Below, piece after piece: positions 1 to 5,264 of a stretch of DNA of 6,007 nucleotides. The notes beneath the pieces were generated by a model that had not been told where the DNA came from, did not search any database, and saw only the letters and a list, made by a program, of their open reading frames with translations. This DNA comes from an uncultured Collinsella sp. (GTDB lineage: Bacteria; Actinomycetota; Coriobacteriia; Coriobacteriales; Coriobacteriaceae), in the NCBI GenBank assembly GCA_900551975.1, contig URYA01000106.1, positions 1-6,007 on the forward strand. Reading direction: 5' to 3'. Within the stretch, counting starts at the first letter, position 1. Every line of letters starts with the position of its first letter. Position numbers and translations under genes: made by a program.

Positions 1-1355
1 CGCTGGACGGCTACGGCATGGGCGGCATCCTGGCCGACGATATGGGCCTGGGCAAAACACTGCAGATGATCGCGCACATTCTGGCGCGCGTGGAGGCGGG
101 GGACACCAAACCAACGCTCGTGGTATGCCCTGCGTCGCTCGTGTACAACTGGACCGCCGAGCTGGAGCGCTTTGCCCCCTCGCTTGATGTGTGCGCCATT
201 GTGGGTGCCAAGGCTCAACGCCGCGTGCAGATCGCCGGCGTGGTCGAGCATAACGTGGTTGTAACGTCGTATGACCTTATGCGGCGCGATGTCGACGAGT
301 ACGTCGAGCAGGACTTTGCCCGCGTGGTGCTCGACGAGGCCCAGTACATTAAAAACCCGCTCACCCAGGTGGCGCGCGCCGCCAAGCGCCTGCCTGCCGG
401 CGTGCGCTTTGCCTTGACGGGCACGCCTATCGAAAACCGATTGTCCGAGCTCTGGAGCATCTTCGACTTTTTGATGCCGGGCCTTCTGGGTACGCGCGAG
501 TCGTTTGCCAAGCGCTTCGAAAGCCCGGTCGAGCACGCCGAGGGTGACAGCGCCGCTCGTCTGCAGGTGCTCGTGTCGCCGTTTGTGCTGCGTCGCGTTA
601 AGGAAGATGTGGTGGCCGACCTGCCCGAGAAGATCGAGGATACGGTGATGGCGCAGCTTGCCGGAGAGCAGCGCAAGCTTTACCTGGCCAACCAGGACCG
701 CATTGCCCAGCAAGTGCAGCACCGTGAGGCATCCGAGTTTAAGAAAAACAAGCTCAAGGTGCTCGCCGAGCTCACCAAGTTGCGCCAGATCTGCTGCGAC
801 CCGCGTCTACACTACGAGGATTACAAGGCGGGAAGCGCCAAGCTCGATACGTGCATGGAGCTCGTGCACGGCGCCCACGACGGCGGACATCGCATCCTGT
901 TGTTCAGCCAGTTTACGGGTATGCTCGATATCATCGGTAAGCGCTTGGCCAAGGAGGACATCGCCTTCCTTAAGCTCACGGGCGCATCGTCCAAGGAGGG
1001 CCGTGCCAAGATGGTTGCGCAGTTCCAAGCGGGCGAGGTGCCGGTGTTCTTGATTTCGCTCAAGGCGGGCGGCGTGGGCCTTAATTTGACGGCTGCCGAC
1101 GTGGTCATCCACTACGACCCGTGGTGGAACGTGGCGGCGCAGGATCAGGCGACCGACCGCGCCCACCGCATTGGCCAACAGCACACCGTGACCGTGTACA
1201 AGCTCATCGCCAAGGACACGATCGAGGAGCGCATTATGCAGATGCAGGAGTCCAAGCGCGATCTGGTCAACAGCGTGCTCGGCGGCGACGGCATCTCGTC
1301 GGCACTGTTCACGCGCGAGGATGTCCTGGCGCTGCTCGGCGGCGACGGGCGTTAG
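1..1355 (+). CDS. SNF2-family DEAD/DEAH-box helicase (5'-truncated, C-terminal ATPase core)
   Basis: This is the end of a SNF2/Swi2-type superfamily 2 ATPase, a double-stranded nucleic acid translocase that uses ATP to remodel protein-DNA or protein-RNA complexes. The frame is open to the window edge; the first whole codon is at position 3, so the real start and any N-terminal domain are missing. From that codon, 450 residues show the full motor: Walker A DMGLGKT (K at about residue 18), Walker B DEAQ (111-114), motif III LTGTP (138-142), an ILLFSQF strand opening the second RecA domain, then the GGVGLNL motif V and the arginine-finger motif VI QATDRAHRIGQ (382-392). The spacer LRQICCDPRL is typical of bacterial SNF2 proteins. 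In many Gram-positive relatives the missing part holds a SWIM zinc finger and a SNF2-associated domain; that is family knowledge and cannot be seen here. The cellular target is unknown. No convincing terminator follows the TAG. Confidence 0.95.
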   Translation, partial: LDGYGMGGILADDMGLGKTLQMIAHILARVEAGDTKPTLVVCPASLVYNWTAELERFAPSLDVCAIVGAKAQRRVQIAGVVEHNVVVTSYDLMRRDVDEYVEQDFARVVLDEAQYIKNPLTQVARAAKRLPAGVRFALTGTPIENRLSELWSIFDFLMPGLLGTRESFAKRFESPVEHAEGDSAARLQVLVSPFVLRRVKEDVVADLPEKIEDTVMAQLAGEQRKLYLANQDRIAQQVQHREASEFKKNKLKVLAELTKLRQICCDPRLHYEDYKAGSAKLDTCMELVHGAHDGGHRILLFSQFTGMLDIIGKRLAKEDIAFLKLTGASSKEGRAKMVAQFQAGEVPVFLISLKAGGVGLNLTAADVVIHYDPWWNVAAQDQATDRAHRIGQQHTVTVYKLIAKDTIEERIMQMQESKRDLVNSVLGGDGISSALFTREDVLALLGGDGR

Positions 1356-1507
1356 CCGCGCGCGGGGTGGGACTGCTGGAGTGGGCAGGACGGTCGACGC
1401 ATTTTGGCCCGACCGCTTGCCTGATCCGTTATGTGTTCATTTGCAATGCCGTGGATGGTTTGTCTGCCTTTGGGCATAAGAACCATCAAGAACATTGGCA
1501 CATCAGC

Positions 1508-1514
1508 AAAGGAG
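1508..1514 (+). promoter_or_regulatory. Ribosome binding site of the superoxide reductase gene
   Basis: AAAGGAG lies 6 nt before the ATG at 1521. It fixes this start over an in-frame ATG at 1431, which has no comparable site and would add 30 residues unlike the family. The 165-nt gap upstream (1356-1520) has no convincing sigma-70 promoter that I could pick out. Confidence 0.8.
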
Positions 1515-1520
1515 AACATC

Positions 1521-1883
1521 ATGGCGAAATTCTTTAAGGACTCCGACGGCAAGCTTGTTGCCGCCCTTGGCGATGGCGTTGCGACCCCTGCCGGCTGCAC
1601 GGAGCTGACGGCGAACACCGAGGATGCGGCGCACGAGAAGCACGTGCCTGTTGTCGAGATCGAGCGCGACGGCCACGTCATTCGCGCGCGCGTGGGCTCG
1701 ACGGAGCATCCTATGCTGCCCGAGCACTACATCGAGTGGATTGCGCTTGAGGCCGAGGGGCGCCTGGAGGTCCATTACCTCGAGCCCGGCATGAAGCCCA
1801 CGACGTTTTTCGCTGGCGGCTCCAAGACCGGTACCGTCTATGCCTACTGCAACCTGCATGGGCTGTGGTCCGCGACGTTCTAG
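1521..1883 (+). CDS. Superoxide reductase (desulfoferrodoxin/neelaredoxin family), 1Fe type
   Basis: This 120-aa cytoplasmic protein should reduce superoxide to hydrogen peroxide at a non-haem Fe(His)4Cys centre without making oxygen, the usual strategy of anaerobes. All expected active-site residues are visible: EKHVP (E39, K40, H41), then EHPMLPEHYIEW (H63 and H69), and the C-terminal YCNLHGLW (C110 and H113). The lysine and glutamate next to the first histidine are the pair known in this family to assist catalysis and gate the iron. Two-iron desulfoferrodoxins carry an N-terminal desulforedoxin domain with four cysteines. Here residues 1-38 keep only one cysteine (C26), so the second iron is presumably absent, as in the Treponema-type enzymes. 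The electron donor, typically rubredoxin, is not encoded nearby. The gene appears to be a single transcription unit, with its own ribosome binding site and a terminator downstream. Confidence 0.95.
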   Translation: MAKFFKDSDGKLVAALGDGVATPAGCTELTANTEDAAHEKHVPVVEIERDGHVIRARVGSTEHPMLPEHYIEWIALEAEGRLEVHYLEPGMKPTTFFAGGSKTGTVYAYCNLHGLWSATF

Positions 1884-1903
1884 GAGCGCGCCCCCGCTCG
1901 GGG

Positions 1904-1909
1904 TATCAT
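1904..1909 (+). promoter_or_regulatory. Possible -10 element (TATCAT)
   Basis: TATCAT resembles a sigma-70 -10 hexamer and lies in the only AT-richer stretch between the superoxide reductase gene and the NadE-like gene. It is followed by palindromic GCTAGC and GCATATGC. No good -35 is seen at 16-18 nt upstream. If it is real, transcription toward the NadE-like gene would have to pass the hairpin at 1930-1961. This is a weak call. Confidence 0.25.
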
Positions 1910-1929
1910 AGCTAGCATATGCACATGCG

Positions 1930-1961
1930 AGCGCCGGCTGCATTATGCGGCCGGCGCTTTT
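1930..1961 (+). terminator. Rho-independent terminator after superoxide reductase
   Basis: A strong GC-rich stem pairs AGCGCCGGC (1930-1938) perfectly with GCCGGCGCT (1950-1958). Inner bases 1939-1942 pair with 1946-1949 (including one G-T wobble), leaving a TTA loop. A short run of four T (1958-1961) follows. It sits 47 nt past the superoxide reductase stop and 39 nt before the next start, so it most likely ends that transcript. The T tract is short, so termination may be incomplete. Confidence 0.75.
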
Positions 1962-1985
1962 ACTACGACAACGATGATTTACGAC

Positions 1986-1992
1986 GGAAAGG
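1986..1992 (+). promoter_or_regulatory. Ribosome binding site of the NadE-like gene
   Basis: GGAAAGG lies 7 nt before ATG 2000. It selects this start over the in-frame ATG at 1919, whose reading frame would run through the terminator hairpin and lacks a Shine-Dalgarno sequence. The product then begins MKLALAQIDM, which matches the usual beginning of nitrilase-superfamily domains. Confidence 0.7.
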
Positions 1993-1999
1993 CTGGGCC

Positions 2000-3985
2000 A
2001 TGAAGCTCGCACTTGCACAGATCGATATGCGCCTGGGTGACATCGAGGGCATTTGCGGCCGCATCGAGGACCAGGCTCGCCTGGCTCATGAGCGCGGGGC
2101 GCGCGTACTGTGCGTCCCGGCTCCGCTCTTTATGGGTGCTCTGCCCGGCGGCCTGGTGGGCACTGCCGACTTTGAGCACGACATGCTGACAGGCCTGACG
2201 GGCGTTGCCGAGCGCATCCAAGAGCTCGATATGATTTGCATCGTGCCCGCTGCGGTTTCGTTTGAGGGCCAGCCCCTGCTTGACTATATGATGCTTAAGG
2301 ATGGTCGCGTGGTGCCTGCGCGCGCAAGTATTGCCCTGCAGCGCGGTGAGAACAACGACACACGTTGGGCACCGCCGGTGTTTGACGTGGACGGCGTGCG
2401 CATCGCCGTGGTGTTTGACCTGGATCGCGAGCTCGAGATGCTGCCGACCGGTGTCGACCTCATTGCCTATTTCCAATTCAACGCGTTTGACATGACCGAT
2501 CGCGAGACCGCCGCCGTCGCCGCCGTGCGCAGCGGTGCCTACCGCAAGATCGCCTCCAAGCGCAGCGTATGGTTTGCCTGCATGGCGCCGGTCGGCGCCT
2601 ATGACGAGTCGGTGTATACCGGCGGGTCGTTTGTGCTCGACGATTGCGGTCGCGTGGTGGCCCAGGCGCCGTGTTTTGAGGAGAGCCTGCTGGTTCAGGA
2701 GATTCAGCGCGGCGTGATGCTCGATGCCCTGGAAGATCACGAACTGCCCGAGTTCCGTTCCGAGGAGTGGTTGTGGCAGGCGCTGGTGCTCGCCGTGCGC
2801 GACAACGCCCGAGCCCACGGTGCGTCGCGTGCTGTGGTGGCACTCGAGGGCGACTTGCCGTCGTCCCTGCTGGCGGCGCTGGCCGTCGACGCTCTGGGCC
2901 CGCGCAATGTGATTGGCCTGGTGCTGGGGCGCAACCGTATCTTTACGCCGGCGCAGGAAGAGACCGAGGCTGCCCGCTGTGCCGCCGTCCGCGCCATTGC
3001 CGAGCGTCTGCACATTCGCACTGTCGAGCGCGATGCACCGGATGCGGCGCGTGTGCTCGATCGCGACGTGTCGGCGGGCGATGCCGAGCGTCTGCGCTCG
3101 CGCACGCTGGGCCTCATGCTGGAGGACACGGCGCTCGAGCTGGGTGCGATGGCGCTGAGCCCGCTGTCCAAAACCGAATACGCGCTGGCGGCGCCGGCGC
3201 TTTGCGGCGGCTACCAGGGCGATTACGCGCCCTTTGGCGATGTGTACCTGTCGACGCTTGAGTTTGTGGCACGTGTGCGCAACCGCACGTCTGCCGTGGT
3301 GCCCCAAGAGCTCGTGACGCTCAACGCGGTGGAAGATTGTATGGAGCGCGTGCTGGCGCAGGCGCTCTCGACGCTCGACGGTCCGGTCGATATGCTCGAC
3401 CGCGCGGCACAGCTGCTCGGCGGGCTTGAGCCGGGTGAGGTTGATGGGGCGCTCGAGGCGCACGTGGACCGCAATCGAGCTTTCGACGACATCCCGATGG
3501 CCGCTGGCAAGCCTGAGGCCTGCTCGCTGCTGCTGATGCTCGTTCGACAGGGTGAAGCTGCCCGCCGCATGTTGCCGATGGCGCCGATCGTCTCGGCCCG
3601 TTCGTTTGCCGAGCGTGCCTGGCCGTACATGCTCGCGTGGTCCGACCTGGGGCTTAACGGCAAGGAGCGTATGACGGTCGATTCGCTGGCGCGCGCCGAG
3701 GTGCGCCGTTTTGCTGACGAGGATACGAGCGAACGCGTGCGAAACGAGATGATGGGCGTGCTGGGCGAGCTACTGGGTATTTCGCCCGAGCAGATGGAGG
3801 AGCTGCGCTCTGAGGACGGTCAGCGTCGTTTGCATGAGGGTATGAAAAAGTTCGAGGGCGAGGTTCAGGACGCCATCGATAAGATGATGGGCGGTCAGGA
3901 CAACTCGCAAGGTAGTCCCCAGGGTGGCCCGATGCCGCATCCGCCGGTTGATCCGAGGCAGTTCCCCTTTTTCTCGCAGAACTAA
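2000..3985 (+). CDS. NAD+ synthetase-like protein (nitrilase-like + NadE-like domains), probably catalytically inactive
   Basis: This 661-aa protein has the architecture of glutamine-dependent NAD+ synthetase: a carbon-nitrogen hydrolase domain (about 1-245, opening MKLALAQIDMRLGDIEG) and an NadE-type domain (about 255-545). Fold-level similarity is clear in LLAALAVDALGPRNVIGLVL (residues 290-309) and YAPFGDVY (409-416). The catalytic residues look lost. The glutaminase Glu region reads VPAPLF, with A41 where Glu is expected. The nucleophile Cys of the usual ICED motif aligns with F139 in VVFDLD. No lysine stands in the NKxHLPNY-like region (about 105-115). The SGGxDS PP-loop reads EGDLPS (283-288), and STGNKSE reads SPLSKTE (387-393). 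Residues from about 550 form a charged helical tail ending in a Gly/Pro/Gln-rich segment. The start is ATG 2000, with GGAAAGG 7 nt upstream. The frame is intact over 2 kb, so this does not look like a decaying pseudogene. Its function is unknown; automatic annotation as NAD+ synthase would be doubtful. Confidence 0.85.
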   Translation: MKLALAQIDMRLGDIEGICGRIEDQARLAHERGARVLCVPAPLFMGALPGGLVGTADFEHDMLTGLTGVAERIQELDMICIVPAAVSFEGQPLLDYMMLKDGRVVPARASIALQRGENNDTRWAPPVFDVDGVRIAVVFDLDRELEMLPTGVDLIAYFQFNAFDMTDRETAAVAAVRSGAYRKIASKRSVWFACMAPVGAYDESVYTGGSFVLDDCGRVVAQAPCFEESLLVQEIQRGVMLDALEDHELPEFRSEEWLWQALVLAVRDNARAHGASRAVVALEGDLPSSLLAALAVDALGPRNVIGLVLGRNRIFTPAQEETEAARCAAVRAIAERLHIRTVERDAPDAARVLDRDVSAGDAERLRSRTLGLMLEDTALELGAMALSPLSKTEYALAAPALCGGYQGDYAPFGDVYLSTLEFVARVRNRTSAVVPQELVTLNAVEDCMERVLAQALSTLDGPVDMLDRAAQLLGGLEPGEVDGALEAHVDRNRAFDDIPMAAGKPEACSLLLMLVRQGEAARRMLPMAPIVSARSFAERAWPYMLAWSDLGLNGKERMTVDSLARAEVRRFADEDTSERVRNEMMGVLGELLGISPEQMEELRSEDGQRRLHEGMKKFEGEVQDAIDKMMGGQDNSQGSPQGGPMPHPPVDPRQFPFFSQN

Positions 3986-4044
3986 CTATGGGATAGGATT
4001 CGCTTCCAACCCTGACACTTCAACTAAGCATCTCGGCTCCGTTG

Positions 4045-4053
4045 TGTTATTCT
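4045..4053 (+). promoter_or_regulatory. Extended -10 promoter of ruvCAB
   Basis: TGTTATTCT fits the extended -10 pattern TGnTATAAT: the TG is at 4045-4046 and the hexamer TATTCT at 4048-4053. No strong -35 is seen 16-18 nt upstream, which is tolerated by extended -10 promoters. The predicted start point, near 4060, falls inside the LexA box, giving a leader of about 60 nt before ruvC. Confidence 0.55.
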
Positions 4054-4067
4054 AGAACAGACGTTCG
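4054..4067 (+). promoter_or_regulatory. LexA box (SOS operator) upstream of ruvC
   Basis: The core GAACAGACGTTC (4055-4066) is a GAAC-N4-GTTC palindrome. It satisfies every position of the Gram-positive LexA consensus CGAACRNRYGTTCG except the leftmost base, which is A. It begins one base after the -10 hexamer, where bound LexA would block initiation. RuvAB or RuvCAB operons are classic SOS members in many bacteria, so the context agrees. LexA binding itself is inferred. Confidence 0.8.
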
Positions 4068-4110
4068 TGAATGATGCGCAGGGCCTTGTCTTGCGCTGTG
4101 CTTGTGGCGA

Positions 4111-4117
4111 GGGGAGG
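4111..4117 (+). promoter_or_regulatory. Ribosome binding site deciding the TTG start of ruvC
   Basis: GGGGAGG lies 5 nt before TTG 4123. It is the strongest Shine-Dalgarno sequence in this gap and favours that start over the in-frame TTG at 4102, which lies upstream of it. Confidence 0.75.
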
Positions 4118-4122
4118 TTGGC

Positions 4123-4644
4123 TTGGTTATCTTGGGCATTGACCCCGGTTTGGCTCATACGGGCTGGGGGATTATCGAGGAGCGACGTGGCGAGGTTCGC
4201 TGCCGTGCCTATGGCTGCATCGAGACCAGTGCCGGAAGTCCGCTCGCGGTGCGCCTGTCGCATATCGCCCATGACCTTAAGGATGTCGTCGAGCGTTATC
4301 GACCCGACACGGCTGCTGTCGAGAGCATCTACTTTGGCGCCAACGTTCGTTCGGCCATCCCCACGGCGCATGCCCGCGGCGCTGCGCTTGTGGCGCTTTC
4401 GGAGTGCGCGCTCGAGATTGGCGAGTACACGCCCATGCAGATCAAACAGGCTGTGGTGGGCACCGGCGCCGCGGACAAGCGGCAGGTCGCCTACATGGTA
4501 CGCACGCTAACGCAGCTCGACCACGACCCGCATCCCGACCATGCCGCCGATGCCCTGGCCTGCGCCATCTGCCACGTAAATCTCAGCCGCACCCGCGCCC
4601 TCACCGGTGGCGAGTTCTATCAACAGAGAGGAACCGGATACTGA
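4123..4644 (+). CDS. ruvC: Holliday junction resolvase RuvC (crossover junction endodeoxyribonuclease)
   Basis: RuvC is a homodimeric, Mg2+-dependent nuclease that makes symmetric nicks in Holliday junctions at the end of recombinational repair, working with RuvAB. The product is 173 aa, a typical length for the family. The RNase H-like core shows the first catalytic Asp in ILGIDPG (D7), the Glu in AVESIYFG (E67) and the C-terminal DHAADAL motif with H140 and D143. E. coli has Asp at the position of H140, but His occurs there in other RuvC proteins such as that of Thermus, so this is not a defect. I chose TTG 4123 because a GGGGAGG site is 5 nt upstream and the protein then starts MVILGIDPG, as expected; TTG 4102 would add seven residues. 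The gene is first in the ruvCAB operon, downstream of a LexA box, and its TGA overlaps the ruvA ATG by one base. Confidence 0.97.
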   Translation: MVILGIDPGLAHTGWGIIEERRGEVRCRAYGCIETSAGSPLAVRLSHIAHDLKDVVERYRPDTAAVESIYFGANVRSAIPTAHARGAALVALSECALEIGEYTPMQIKQAVVGTGAADKRQVAYMVRTLTQLDHDPHPDHAADALACAICHVNLSRTRALTGGEFYQQRGTGY

Positions 4645-5264
4645 TGATTTCCCAGCTCCACGGAACGCTTGTCGAGTCCACGATGAGCTCTGCTGTCGTC
4701 GATGTGTCGGGCGTTGGCTTTGAGCTCGGCATCTCGGGCAGCACTGCGGCCACGTTGCCGACGCCCGGCGGCGAGGTCCGCCTCTACACGCGTATGCAGG
4801 TGCGCGAGGACGCCATGACACTTTTCGGTTTTTCCTCAAAGGATGAGCGCACGATGTTCGACCGACTCGTGTCCGTTTCGGGCGTTGGCCCGCGCCTGGC
4901 GCTCGCCGTGCTTTCCACCTATACCGTGGGGCAGCTGTATTCGCTGGTGATGGCCGAGGACGACAAGGGCATGGCCAAGGTACCCGGTGTGGGCAAAAAG
5001 ACAGCTCAGCGCCTGATCCTGGAACTCAAGAGCACCTTTGCCAAGGATAAGGGCTTTGTGCCGGTCGACGTGATTCCCGGACAGGTTGCGATGCCCGTGC
5101 CCGCTGCCGCTCCCTCGGCGATCGATGATGCCCGTGCGGCACTCCTTTCCATGGGCTTTAGCCCGCAGGAGACCGATGTTGCCCTGAGCGGGTATGATGG
5201 GCAGAATATGCGTGTCGAGGATCTGCTCGGCGCGGCGCTTAAGCGACTTGGAATGGATGCGTGA
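4644..5264 (+). CDS. ruvA: Holliday junction branch migration protein RuvA
   Basis: RuvA is the tetrameric DNA-binding subunit that holds the Holliday junction in an open square and loads RuvB rings on two opposite arms. The product is 206 aa, a normal size. It has the N-terminal OB-fold starting MISQLHGTL, and the acidic pin E55-D56 in VREDAMTLFGF, which separates strands at the crossover. Two helix-hairpin-helix motifs follow, SVSGVGPRLA (77-86) and KVPGVGKKTA (112-121). A Pro/Ala-rich linker (about 140-158) leads to domain III (about 160-206, with ALLSMGF), which contacts RuvB. The ATG shares its A with the ruvC stop codon (TGATG), and AGAGAGGA (4625-4632) lies upstream at a rather long spacing, so translation is probably coupled to ruvC. 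The stop overlaps the ruvB start in the same way. Confidence 0.97.
   Translation: MISQLHGTLVESTMSSAVVDVSGVGFELGISGSTAATLPTPGGEVRLYTRMQVREDAMTLFGFSSKDERTMFDRLVSVSGVGPRLALAVLSTYTVGQLYSLVMAEDDKGMAKVPGVGKKTAQRLILELKSTFAKDKGFVPVDVIPGQVAMPVPAAAPSAIDDARAALLSMGFSPQETDVALSGYDGQNMRVEDLLGAALKRLGMDA

Noticed and set aside
1391..1415. Inverted repeat CGGTCG/CGACCG between the helicase and superoxide reductase genes
   Set aside because: Only six base pairs with a 13-nt loop and no T tract, so it is too weak to call a terminator or an operator.
1121..1537. Plus-strand frame overlapping the end of the helicase gene and the start of superoxide reductase
   Set aside because: It is out of frame with two motif-complete genes and its Arg/Gly/His-rich product matches nothing; it is a GC-rich shadow.
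1884..1903. Small GAGCG/CGCTC and CCCC/GGGG pairings right after the superoxide reductase stop
   Set aside because: They are short, mutually exclusive stems without a T run. The hairpin at 1930-1961 is far stronger.
2741..2755. GAAC and GTTC half-sites inside the NadE-like gene
   Set aside because: The spacing is seven bases rather than four and the site is within coding sequence, so it is not a LexA box.
1979..3463. A long minus-strand open frame (494 codons) opposite the NadE-like gene
   Set aside because: Its translation is rich in His, Arg and Gln, with no recognisable motif. Long antisense frames are expected opposite GC-rich genes, and the plus strand has a ribosome binding site and domain matches.
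4067..4510. Plus-strand open frame starting just after the LexA box and overlapping ruvC in another frame
   Set aside because: It overlaps the motif-complete ruvC for most of its length, its product has no family features, and it has no ribosome binding site.
4404..4643. Upstream in-frame extension of ruvA into ruvC
   Set aside because: The extension is Arg/His-rich out-of-frame ruvC sequence. MISQLHGTL at 4644 is the canonical RuvA beginning and gives a normal 206-aa length.
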